Part shown: piece after piece, positions 45,142 to 57,000 of the stretch | Numbering within the stretch: position 1 is the first letter of the stretch | Layout of the letters: each line of letters opens with the position of its first letter | From: Linnemannia elongata | Lineage: Eukaryota; Mortierellomycota; Mortierellomycetes; Mortierellales; Mortierellaceae | Length of the DNA stretch: 64,000 bases | Reading direction: 5' to 3' | Assembly (NCBI GenBank): GCA_036320915.1 | Contig: JAXBDG010000015.1 | Coordinates: 806,001 to 870,000 of the forward strand | Notes under the pieces: generated by a model | Told to the model about the DNA's origin: nothing | The model's input: only the letters and a program-made list of their open reading frames with translations | Database searches by the model: none | Translations under genes and position numbers: made by a program

Positions 45142-47486
45142 CTACTTCCTCGCCTTAACTTGAGGGAACATGGGTGCGCCTGGGAGGATCCTCCTTGACT
45201 CCGCGTCCTTGACCCATCCTTGTCCAAGGCTTGCGTGTTCCCACGAGCGCTCATCTTTGCGGATATCCAATCGATCAAGAATCTCGGCAGTCTTAGTAGG
45301 CATGATAGGTTGGAGAAGAAGAGTAGCCAACCGTGTAGACTCCATGGCATACCAAAGCACTGTCTGCAGACGGTCGTGGCTAGCAGGGTCCTTGACCAGA
45401 TTCCAAGGTTCGCAGTGCGTAAAGTTTGCGTTGGCCTATGATGTGTCCCAGAAGGAGAAAAACGCATAATAAACAAATAAGATTTCAACAGTCTGTATCA
45501 ATTGTGATTCAAGTGGCTCAAAAGATATCATTGTGGCTTACCTCGGCAATCATGTCAAAGATAGCTTGTGTGGCATGAGTAGTCCTGTAGTTGGCCATGG
45601 CTTCGTCGACAAGACCGGGCAGGGCTTCCAATTTCTCGTGCAAAGCCTTGTCGTCAGGGTGAACATTGTCTGCTGAGGGTTGCTGCGGCACCTTGTTGGA
45701 TGGGTTCAAAGCTACTGAGGTCGATCTGTTCAAAAGGTTTCCAAGCTGTCCTGCTAGTAACTTCTTGTATCTTCCTGCAACCAGCTCCGAGGAGTAGTCT
45801 AGTAAACAGCGAAAAAAGTCATTGAGGTGAGAAAACAAGCTCGTCGTCGATGCAACAAATAAGCACCACAAATAGCCTCGCGAGATCAAATGTTTACCTG
45901 CATCATCGACTAATCCTCCGTCATTCATAAGATAAAAACGAATGGTATCAGTGCCAAACTCCTCCATGGCTGTGAAAGGATCAACAACGTTTCCGATACT
46001 CTTGGACATTTTCATTTTGCCCTGGGTCCAGTGAGCGTGCGCAACAATCTTCTTCGGCACAGCGAGATCGGCAGCCATCAAGAAGGCTGGCCAGTAGACA
46101 GCATGGAATCGCAGGATATCCTTGCCGACAACCTGAGCATCAGCAGGCCATCCGCAAACAGCCTTCTGAGAGTCCGACATGTCCTTCCATGGGTATCCTG
46201 TCACAGTCAGGTAGTTGGTGAGGGCATCCATCCAGACATACATGACGTGGCTATCGTCTCCTGGGATTGGGATTCCCCATGTGAGGCGCGATCTTGGTCG
46301 TGATACGGATAGATCAGACAAACCGCTTTTCAACCAACCCAGAACCTCAAGATGTCTGCTCTTGGGCAAGATAGCTAATTTGTCCAGTGATGAAAAGCAA
46401 CCGTCAATCGACTAGTTCCTGTACTTCTCTCGTTCAGTCAAGATCGACAGCACGGTCGTCATTACCTTCGGGGTTATTGTCGAGCCACTTAGTCAGCTTA
46501 TTGGTGAACGCGCTCAACTTGAACTTGTAGTTCTCTTCCGTGGTCCACTCAACCTCCTTGCCTGTTTCGATTGCAATCTATCGAAAGTGCAAGTCCATTG
46601 GTTAGAGAACATCCAGGTAGCTCAGATACGTTGACGATTGGTTGGCCAGTAAGACTTACATGGTACTTCTCACCAGTCTTCTCGTTGATCTTTTCCTCTA
46701 CGTGTGTAGATGGGTAGAATGCCTCGTCTGATACAGAGTACCATCCTTCATGGTGTCCCTTATAAATATATCCTCGTTCCAAGAGATCGTCCCAGATCTT
46801 CTTGACTGCCACTGCATGCCGTGGCTCTGTTGTCCTGATATACGTTGTGTAGCTGATGTTGGCGGCGTCAAAAAGATCCTGGAAGCGCTTCGAGACCTTG
46901 TCGCACAACTCGATCTCCTTCATTCCTGCTTGGGCGGCAGCTTGTTGGATCTATTCTTATGCGTATACAATCTTTGTGTCAGTCTGAAAGCAGATCGGAC
47001 TGGTGAATAAGGCAAGCCAAGGTAAGCTGCTTACCTTCAGTCCATGCTCGTCTGTTCCTGTGCTCAGAATCGCCTTTCTGCCCTTCATCTCGTGGAATCT
47101 CTTAAAGGTATCGGCGAGAACCGCCGAATGCAAATGTCCAATGTGGGGTACTATTGTCAGAGTAAGAGAAAAAAAAGCAATCAGCATGTGGGAGTTTATA
47201 ACCATGCGGATCAAATTCGCACCAATGACTTAAAAAAGAAGACATCAAAGGGGACACGCGCCGTACCTGCATTGACGTAGAAGATTGGCGTGGTGATATA
47301 GTATGGCTTGTTGGTCTGATCCAGATCGGCAGCAGCATGCGTGCTGTACAATGACGCCGAAGGCCTGATATTAGTACGCGACCGGCTCTGATGAAGAGCT
47401 GTGAAGGCTGGATAGCTTGACCGTGAGAGTCTGCCTGTTTGTGCGCACAAGGGCAGACGTCTCAAAAGGAATGTCGACGAAGCCAT
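45142..47486 (-). CDS. MSM1: Mitochondrial methionyl-tRNA synthetase, 588 aa
   Basis: Seven exons: 47486-47267, 47150-47035, 46950-46660, 46577-46466, 46374-45898, 45798-45542 and 45435-45142; they sum to 589 codons. The enzyme charges tRNA-Met with methionine. The N-terminus MASSTFLLRRLPLCAQTGRL is Arg/Ser-rich, a mitochondrial presequence. The class I signature is HIGH, as VPHIGHLHSAVLADTF, and KMSKS occurs as KMKMSKSIGNVVDPF at about residue 365. The stretch ILSTGTDEHGLK and the methionine-pocket region YVWMDALTNYLTVTGY are typical of MetRS. An anticodon-binding helical domain follows. There is no zinc knuckle and no C-terminal EMAP/Trbp111 domain, which fits the mitochondrial/bacterial short type. 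It is divergent from the Rieske gene. Confidence 0.94.
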
Positions 47487-47752
47487 GGTTGGGATGTAAA
47501 GGTGATCTCTGTTTCCTAGATACCTCCGTGCCTGAAACTTTATCAAGTGAGGGGAAATCGGATCGACAAGGGACTCCAATTGATGGCTGCAGATACGAGC
47601 TAATCAATTTCTGTGACGATTACATTTTTTCGGTTTCCGAACTGTCCCTCCCCTCTGGCATCCACTGTGCCTGAGCCCTCAACAGAAAGACGATCCGCTT
47701 TTTCACACTTGTCTCCTCCCCTCCCCACTCCACCTTCTCCTCACATCACACA
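47487..47752. promoter_or_regulatory. Shared divergent promoter of MSM1 and RIP1
   Basis: 266 bp separate two start codons on opposite strands, both for nuclear-encoded mitochondrial proteins. No TATA box is evident. The RIP1 side is CT-rich just before the ATG. Confidence 0.6.
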
Positions 47753-49175
47753 ATGGCTTCCCTTGCTGCTAGAATGGCCTCGGCCTCCTTGAACCGCTCG
47801 GTCCGTGTCGCTGCTGCCCGCAACGTCCTCGGTATGTCGCTTCTGTCCTTCCGGATCTCAACTTCACCTCGTGTACCTACCGGACTTTTTCATCATCTCA
47901 ACAAACAAACAACACCTCGGACATACACTCTGCAGCTCCTCCGCTATCCATTGCCGAGTCGCAAACCTTCACTGATACATCACGACAGCTACCATCTGCA
48001 GCACAGCGGAAGCGCCGATCTTTGAAAGAACCTGACGCACTCTCTTGGGCACCATTTCATTCGTTCGGGATCCGCAAGTTATACCTACTCGGGACTTTAC
48101 TCCGAACGACTCTAAATTTTTTCACGGACGCCGCTTCTTTAGGAAGGACATACGAGTGGGCTGCACAGGAATCTTGTTCCGGATGCATGTTCACCAACTC
48201 AATGTCAATTGAGGATATCTACTTGCAGGAAGCGGGATCCGGACTATTGAGCATAAAGGAAGAGGGCTGTGTGCTGTCAGGATAGCGTCTAGATTGGTAT
48301 TGGATCAGGATTTACGCGTCAAAGTCGAGGAGCAGGACAACAGCTGTCAATTCAACCATGAGGCGTCAGGATCTCTTACTTTGACGATAGTAAAAGTGAG
48401 GGAACTCCACCAACTAACACAGATACCTCATGTTACTATTGAAAAAAATATTAGCCCCTGCTGGACTTGCTGCTCAGGTCCGTCTCAACCACAGCTCTGC
48501 TCGCGAAACCACCAACATCCCCGACTTCAGCAAGTACAAGAGCGGATCCGGCGATGCCACCAACCGCGCCTTCTCCTACTTCATGGTCGGAACCACCGGT
48601 GCTGTCTCCTTCCTCGGAGCCAAGACAACCGTTGCCGATTTCTTGGCCAACATGTCCGCCTCTGCCGATGTTTTGGCTTTGGCCAAGGTCGAGGTTGACC
48701 TCAGCACCATCCCCGAGGGTCGTAACGTCACCATCAAGTGGCGTGGAAAGCCCGTCTTCATCCGTCACCGTACCGCCGATGAGATCGATGAGGCTAACGC
48801 TGTCAACATTGCTGAGCTCCGTGACCCCCAGAACGATGCCGAGCGTGCCCAGAAGCCTGAGTGGTTGGTCATGTTGGGTATGTCTTCTCGCCAATCGCTA
48901 ATATCTTGTCGCTCATCTTCCCAGTATGTTGGTGTGTCTGCAATTGTCTAACGATCGACCTCTTTCCTGTTCTCTGCGCTTCAATCTCTTCAGGTGTCTG
49001 CACTCACTTGGGATGTGTCCCAATTGGAGAGGCTGGTGACTACGGTGGATGGTACTGCCCTTGCCACGGTTCTCACTACGATATCTCTGGACGTATCCGT
49101 AAGGGACCCGCACCATTGAACCTCGAGATCCCTGCCTACTCGTTCGAGGAGGGCAACAAGATCGTCATCGGTTAA
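47753..49175 (+). CDS. RIP1: Ubiquinol-cytochrome c reductase Rieske iron-sulfur subunit, 227 aa
   Basis: Three exons: 47753-47831, 48455-48877 and 48994-49175. This is the [2Fe-2S] subunit of respiratory complex III, which passes electrons from ubiquinol to cytochrome c1. A presequence [20 protein letters not shown] is followed by the conserved [20 protein letters not shown] and the single transmembrane helix ([18 protein letters not shown]). The hinge region and soluble head come next, with cluster ligands in CTHLGC and CPCHGSHYD (two Cys and two His, plus the disulfide cysteines). It ends [15 protein letters not shown]. The length matches fungal Rieske proteins. Intron 1 (623 nt) splits the presequence from the mature part, and the open frames inside it are chance. 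Confidence 0.97.
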
Positions 49176-49623
49176 ATTGTTTATTCTATTTATCGACTCA
49201 CAATTGCATCCAACACGACACTACACTACCATACATGACAGCACGCGCTGAAGGGAGCAGAGGATCCATTAGTTCCTCTTCTTCTGTTCAGCGCGAAGAC
49301 CATATACACCCACACCTTCGTTTCCCTCTCATCCCACCCTCTTTAGAATAACTCACGTTAGAACGAGAAAAGCCATCCGGCATTGTAATAAAACCATTTG
49401 AAAGAAAATAAATCATTACTAAGAGCATGCGATTCACAGTCACAAAACTTTAGTGAGTTAGGCGGCCAAACCACTTTTACTACATCTCTCAACTTTCATG
49501 TCAGGAACAGAACATCAGCATCAAGCACATCTCAGGAGCCTAAAAGGAATCGACATCATCGCCCTTCCTTAACAACACCCCTACACCCACGCAGACAATC
49601 CAGACAACCGCATTGTTTCACCA
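49176..49623. other. RIP1-CDK8 intergenic region
   Basis: Contains the RIP1 3' region (AATAAA-like sites at about 49385-49410) and the CDK8 promoter. Nothing else was seen. Confidence 0.45.
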
Positions 49624-51648
49624 ATGAACCAACAACCAGCTCCACAACATTTTGAAGGGATGGAGGAGCAAGAAGAGGAAGAGGTACAGGAGCACTTTGA
49701 CCTCCCGCCCATGAACATGACAGAGTACAAGCAGAAGCGCGACTCTTGTCGGCAAAAGATTGCCTCCAAATACGATATCCTGGGGTTCATCAGTTCTGGA
49801 ACTTATGGTCGAGTTTACAAGGCAAAGTCCAAGCTCAAGTACGTCTGCAGGATATTGCGTTCTGTGCTTGCGTTTTTTTTTATAACCCTTGACCTAAATG
49901 CTAACTATTTTGGTATTTATTTCTGCTGCTTGTGGTTTAGAGATGACAATAAGGAGTATGCGATCAAAAAGTTCAAACCGGACAAGGAGGGCGAGGCGGC
50001 GACATATATTGGAATCTCACAGTCTGCCTGTCGAGAGATTGCGGTAGGTTGCGTCACCTTCGCCTTGGATTATTTGATGAAGAGGATTTGCGGGACCTAG
50101 CCCTCTGACAACCCACTTCTTCATATTGTAGCTTTGTCGCGAACTTCATCACGAGAATATCGTTGGACTTGAGGAGGTTCTTCTGGAAGACAAGTCTATC
50201 CACATGGTCTTCGAATACGCTGAGCACGACCTCCTAGTAAGTGTTGTGACTCTATGCCATTGCTTGTGTCTCTAATGTATATTGCACCGTTACAACTAAA
50301 GCCTAATTTCTTTGTTTTTGTACGTCCATGTAGCAAATCATTGGATTTCACAGCCATCCAGAAAGAAAGTTCATGTCGGAATACACGATAAAGTCGTTCT
50401 TATGGCAGCTTTTGAACGGAGTAGCATACCTCCATGCCAACTGGGTGATGCATCGTGATTTGAAGCCGGCAAATATCCTTGTCACCGCCAATGGAGTCGT
50501 CAAAGTCGGTAAGTCAAGGAGCGCGGTTGTAATGGCTCAAATGTGTTACTTCTCTGAAAGCGACTAACACAGGTTTACAATATCAATGGATAGGTGATTT
50601 GGGATTGGCGCGATTGTTTTACAAGCCATTGCAGCCACTATTCAATGGAGACAAGGTGGTGGTGACTATTTGGTACAGAGCACCGGAGCTACTGCTAGGA
50701 TCAAGGCATTACACAAAAGCGATCGACATTTGGGCGATCGGATGTATTTTTGCAGAGTTAATTACCCTTCGACCGATCTTCAAGGGTGAAGAAGCCAAGG
50801 TGGAGAACAAGAAGACCGTACCATTCCAAAAGAACCAACTTCAGAAGATCTTTGACATTCTCGGCAACCCCACAAGTATGTCGTCGTATTCATTGCGTTT
50901 CAGTTGATCGTGCTATGGCGTTTTGTGGTGTCTAGATGGCTCTAACGCGAAATTTCTTGACTTGGTGTACGTAGAGGAGCGATGGCCAACCATTGACCAA
51001 CAACCGGAATACCCTAACTTGGCCTCCTTCCGACAGTAAGAGCAACACAATTGAAGAAACGAGGAGGCGAGTAATTTTTAGCGTATCTAGTACAACTGTT
51101 GACATTATGGACTAACTCGCCCATTTTATATTCACAAATAGAACACCCAATGTCCTGCGATCACTCTACCAACAATGGCCAATCAAGAGCGAGCAAGGAT
51201 GCAATCTGTTGGCGGCCATGCTTGAGTACGACCCTCTAAAGCGGATCACTGCCGAAGAAGCTTTGAACCATCCATACTTTCAAGAAGATCCCAAGCCTGG
51301 ACTCGAGTACGTAGAAACAGAAACATTCTTTTGTCTTGGTATTTTATTGGTTCTTTTTGTTTATATGTTGACTTCATCGTGGCTTTGTGCTTTTCTTCCC
51401 TGGTATGCGCCATTTGCATGATGGCTTACCTGCATTATTGTTTTGTTTTTCTTATTTCTTTTGGTTTGCTCTCATGGTTTTTTCCCTGTTCAAATAGCTC
51501 ATTTGCCGGTCAGCCTGTCGAGTTCCCATTGAGACGAATCACGAACGAGGACAAGGATATGAGGGCAACGGCTAATGTTCAAAAGACACACCCTGTGCCG
51601 GCTGTCAAGGACGATCGACTCACCAAGCGACCTCGTGTTGATGCTTGA
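49624..51648 (+). CDS. CDK8: Cyclin-dependent kinase 8 (Mediator kinase, Ssn3/Srb10), 418 aa
   Basis: Eight exons: 49624-49838, 49941-50043, 50132-50236, 50334-50508, 50594-50875, 50975-51035, 51142-51306 and 51498-51648; they sum to 419 codons. It is the kinase of the Mediator CDK module, working with cyclin C to phosphorylate RNA polymerase II and activators. The glycine loop is [12 protein letters not shown], the ATP lysine is in EYAIKKFK, and the cyclin-binding helix is SACREIA, the CDK8-specific form of PSTAIRE. The catalytic loop is [10 protein letters not shown], and GDLGLAR replaces the usual DFG, as the DMG-type change does in animal CDK8. The P+1 region is [12 protein letters not shown] with no T-loop phosphothreonine where CDK2 has one, as in CDK8. 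The C-terminal tail is basic. Confidence 0.95.
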
Positions 51649-54075
51649 ACCTACTGCACGAGCAATTGTCTTGTTTAATTTTTATTTTTTTTAATTTTTT
51701 ATTTTTTAATTTTTTTTTTTTTTGGTGGCGAAAGTATTAATAAAAGACAATTATGCCACCTATATCGCAAAAAAGAAAAAAGTCCGAGGAGGAGCGTAAC
51801 AATATAGAAGAAACTTTTATGAGTCTCGAGAAATGTAAAAAAAAAAGGAGAAACGAAAAAGGTGGGTGGGAAAGAGGGGAAGAGTAAGGAACCAAAAAAC
51901 CAAAGGAAAGAAATGGAAAGAAATGGAAAGAAAAAAAAAAAGTTTTGATCAGAAAAGAAAGAAATCGCCACTTGGCCAATGCTCTCCCCTTTTACCCCTC
52001 TTTTTCCTTACATCCTAAAACTTCCAAAAATCGCCTAGGCTGGGGAGTCGACCTTAATTGTTATTGTTTGCAAGAACAAACGGTTGCATCAGCAACAACA
52101 ACCAAAAAAAAAGTTATACGAACACAAAAGAAAGGAAGAAACGCGTCGTGGTTTCAAAAACCACACATTTCCCACATGCCTTCGAGCAGAAAGGTAAGGT
52201 CTATTCATAATGCAGCGGAAGCAATTGATCCACGGAACAAAAAAAACAAATGCACAACGAATTTAGTGGATGGATCGGGGCGTGTTGCATGAAATGTTAG
52301 AAATAGCAAAGGCATGTAAACAGCATACCGTGTACTGCAATGGCCAATACTTTGGTTTTTTTTGGACGCTTATTCGCATAGCGGAGGAAGGGGACGATGA
52401 AAACAGCAATAGTGAGAGATTGAGGACGGGGAAACGGGGAGTGATAGGGAGTGAGAGGGTGTGTGAGGGAGAGGGGTCCATGCGGGCTTTCTGACTGGGA
52501 TTCGAATGGGAGGGGCAGTAGGAGGAGGATAGCGCAGCCATGCGGAAGTCAATTGATCCACTCTCAAGGTTTTCCTTTTTCAAGGGCCAATACGCCATTG
52601 GTGCGGGCGGGGATAGTAAAACATCTTGAACGGCTGAGTAGGCTGTTCGTTTGTGATACTCTCAAAACAGAGTTACACGACAACGAGTCAAGGTTGCTGC
52701 TGTGATCAGTTTTTTTGTTGTGTTGTTTTCGTTGACTTGAGGGAAGGCGCAGCCAGCCTCTATGTTCCTTTTTTTTTTTTTTTTTTTTTTTTAGTTGAAC
52801 AATGAAGACAAGAATCCGATAGAGGTATGAAAAAGGCTGCGGTGCCAGTGAAGAGTAAGAAAGCACAAGAAGATGTATGTATGCCGTGAAAAAAAAGGAA
52901 GAGCAGAGCAAGAAAAAAAATAGGGAAATGAAGATGGGTGATGGTGATTAGGCTTGATTGGTGCGAACGAATTATTGTTGATGTTGCTGCTCCTTCGCCC
53001 CCTCCCCCTTTTTGTCCACGGAGAATCCTCCGACATTTAAAGCGAACATGTTCATAGAACTGGCGAGTATGATGAACAATTGTTGGCCTGAATGCTGCTT
53101 GGACCAAGGGGAGGAGGGGCATGATGATAGTTTGATTCGTCTATCAGGTAATGAATGGGCCAAGAAGAAGAGGTTCAGCAGTGCAGTTGCAGCCTCTCCT
53201 TGGATAGCCTGTCAAACCGTTTTTCTTTTCTCATTACTGTTATTGTTTTGGCTATCAAAATTGTTGCGGTGGTTGTGGTTGCCTGTTCGCTTCCAATTTT
53301 GGTCACGCTGAATGGTATTATCCTCATGCAGGAAGGAAAAAAGAAAGAGCCATTGAGCACCTTCTCGACCAATATTTTAGCTACTTGTTTGACTCGATAA
53401 GAACGCGCATGAGATTATTGTGCTCTTCCTCCCTTTTCATTCGTTCTTGTAACTTCTTACTTCTTACTTCTATAAGACCTTTTCTACCTCGGTTGCTCTA
53501 CTTGAACAAACAGAGAGGGCAGATCAGTCCAGACAATGGCATCCGAGTAGGTAAAGAAGAAAAAGAAGAAAAAAATACACGCGTTTCACGTGACTCTTTC
53601 CAGAGTTGGCCGCTAAGGAATCCCAGAGTTATTTTTTCCATGTTGGAATTGAGTGCAAAGCTGAATTGAATTCAGGAAACCCTTTTTTTTTTTTTTTTTT
53701 TTTTGATTTCATATTCTTTCTTCTCCTTTTTCCCCTCTCTCCCCTCTCTGTTGTTCAAGAGTCTTTTCTCTTCTTTATCTACCCCTCTTCTTTTCTTTAC
53801 GTTCATCACACCACACCTCTTTCTCCTTCCTCTTCCTCGTTCTCTTCCTCCTCCTCCTTCTTCCTCACCTTCACCTTCATCTTCGCCTTTACCTCCTTCT
53901 CCTTCTCCGTCCTTCTACCCTCGACCATCAACACCACCTCCCTTCTCTCTCACCCATTCTCACCTACTCAAACCTACTCTCACCTACACTCATACACATA
54001 CACACTTATACTTACATATACACACATACACGTTCATTTACACCTTCACCATCCTTGCCCTCCATATATCCGGAC
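51649..54075. other. Gene-free region with homopolymers and CT-rich leader
   Basis: T-rich tract after CDK8 (about 51675-51723) with AATAAAAG near 51738. Then AT-rich unique sequence, T-runs at about 52770-52792 and 53682-53704, and a CT-rich leader (about 53710-54060) running into the histidine kinase ATG. No conserved frame was recognised. Confidence 0.45.
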
Positions 54076-57000
54076 ATGGCTCCAGCGCCATCCACCCCTT
54101 CCTCCACCAACGCCACTAATGAACCGTCCCAGGATCAGACCACCCAGGACAACTCCCAACGACGCCGTCCACGCTTCCTGCGGGCCATCACCTCCCCCGT
54201 CTCTGTCAATCACGGGCTCAAGACCACACCAACCACCTCCTCTACTTCTTCTTCCTCATCCTCAACTCTCCACGCCTCCATGGACCACACGTCGCCACTA
54301 TCAGGCTCGATGGCCGCTGCATCATCTGCCTCGGGAAACATAACCTTCAACGCCGCTAACAACAACGCCACCTCATCACAGGACTTTGCCTCTCAGGAAC
54401 AACTCACTCGTCCATCCCGTCCCCAACTCCACCCTGTCCAAGTGGATCTACAGCAGAGCGAGGGCCAGTTGCGATCCTTCTCGACTTCGTCTGTCCTCCC
54501 ACCCTTTGCTGTCCACCCGAGCAATGTACCCGCCAACCAGTCTAGGAACTCGATCACAGAGACGCTCAAGGAGCATCGATGGTCCAAAGGATTGAAGCTT
54601 AACTGGATGTCTGCGTTTGGTAGCCGAACAGGGACAGGACTCGACGGTTCTCTCCAAACCAGTTCATCGATATCTTCATCATCAAGGTACTGTACAGTGA
54701 AGCGATAACCTTTTGCTGTTGTAATCTGATATCCCATTCGATACACACATATTTCATTATCTCCTCCTTCCATCTCCTACCTTCCTCTTCTTGCCTCGTC
54801 CAGGTCGTTTATGTCTTTACTTCGGGGCTTTGAATTTGATCTAGTTCTCTTTTCTCTGTTCCCCTGGTGTGCTCGGCGTTTTGTTCTCTTTTTTCTTTTC
54901 CTTCTATCGCAGCATATATCTTTGACAAAGTAGTGAACCACTTTGCAATAAGATGGATCTGGCGTCTACGACTCTATGACGGAGAAGAAGAAGAGAAAGT
55001 CGATCGAGTTTAGTTGAGGTTTCATTGGTCTGCTGGGGACAGTGGGGTTTCAGACGTTCACACAAGTCCAACAAGGGCGAAGAATGAAACGAAAAGAACA
55101 GATTTTTTTTTCTTTTTTTTTTTTGAACGGACGACAGTGGTCAATCAGGTTGTGTGAGAATGAAAGGGTAAGAAAGAGGATAGAGAGTGAAAGAAAAGCG
55201 AGGATGGGTTTGAAATTATAAAAAAAAAAAATAATGCATGAAGAGTTGGAAGTAGATAGCAACAATGTTGCAAGATGCGACCATTGGCCATGGCATAGGC
55301 ACGATGCAAAAGTGCATTGGCCAGTCCAAGGGCAATGATAGACAGTAGACAATGAGTGGAGTAGACGAAAAGAGAGGGAGATGGTTACTGGGCGGTTCGA
55401 GGAGTGCAGGGTCCTTTATTTTAGCCTTTTTTTTTTTCTTTTTTTTTAATGGAGTCACTTTTTTCCCTTTATTCCTGAGAGGTGAAAACGTTTTACTAGG
55501 TGATTCTTCTTCTTGTTTCCCTCTCTTCGCACTCCCTTCCTTCTTTCTCTCCCATTATTCGACTCGGACCCAACTGTTGCCACCAAAAAGATACTTCTTT
55601 ACACTCTAACCGCCAACTCGATCTGAAAAGAACCGTAATTCCTTGGACCCACAGCTAATCAAGAGTATCTTGGACGAAGAAAGTGTGTTTTACCTTCGCC
55701 TATATGCCTTACCGTCTCCGCATCAAACTACCTTTCGTTTTTATTTTTACCCTTTTTTTTTTTTTTTTTTTTTTTCTTTTCCCTGTTTTTGACAATACAG
55801 CTATCCAATTACTGGCTCGGGTGTACAGAGCACAAAGATCAAAAAGTAAAAAAAACGCCCTTTGTATTTCTCTTTATTATTCCTGCTCCCGGAACCAGGA
55901 GACAGACAAGTGGGAAAAGGGAGCGGAGAGAGAGAGAGAAGAGGGTGGTATAGGAAGATGAGGACAACATCAACAATAACAACAACGGATGGGATTGGTT
56001 CTCTTGGGTATAGATCTGAGGCCAGCTCATATGGGTCTCTCTATCACTCTTTGTCATTTTCGTATTCTTGTTTCGTTGGGAATGGGATAAAACAGTTGGG
56101 CCTATGGGCAGGACAGAGAACAGCAACAGATAGAACAGGACAGAACACGACACGGCGCGAGAGCGAAAGGGGAAGGGTAAAGACGAGCGAGGGAAAGCGG
56201 GAAAGAGCAAAACGCAAAAGGAAAAGGGAATTTTGGGAAGTGGGGAGAGGCAGAGGCAAAACGCACCAATCGTAGAAGGAGGAGTGGAATCAACAATCTT
56301 TTTGCTTTTGGTCAGGCAGACAGGCAGACATACTGGACAAACAAAACAGAGGCAGACCTGGCCTTGTTTGTTGTCCTGCGTTGTTGTTTTTTTTGTGCTC
56401 TCTGTCGTTGTTGCCTTTTTTTTTTTTTTTTTTTTTTTTTTGTCGCAACTGGCATAACGTTACTCATGCGTAACACGCATAAAAAACAAACACACACAGA
56501 CACGCATACACACCATACACACCACTTGTCTCTGTCTGTCTGTCAGCTATCGACCCACCCCAGACACATCCATATGCAGGAGAAACTTGCATTGTCGAGT
56601 CTATGGTTGTGTTGCATAGCCATGTGTTGTCTTCTGCCCTTCCGTTTGCTTTGTGCACCAGTGTACCATTCACATCAAGTCACTATCGAAAAATGAAGCG
56701 GAATGGGATGATCCAGGGGGCCAGTGTGTTCGAAAATTGTGATAGTATATTGACCTAACAACTTTTCCGTCTCCAATTCTCCTCCTGCGCTTTAATCATT
56801 CAGATCCTCACAACACAAATCGATCCAGCGACGCAAATCAGAAGGCACAGGACTCCGGATATCCAGAACCGACCCAGGCGTGGATGATCCCATCAGCGGC
56901 CCAGGCCTTGGACTACTTGCTCCCGTCACCACTGCTGGAAAATCAAGCTCTCGGAGTGGCAAGACTGGACTTGAGACGAGCGTAGATCAACTCAAGGTCA

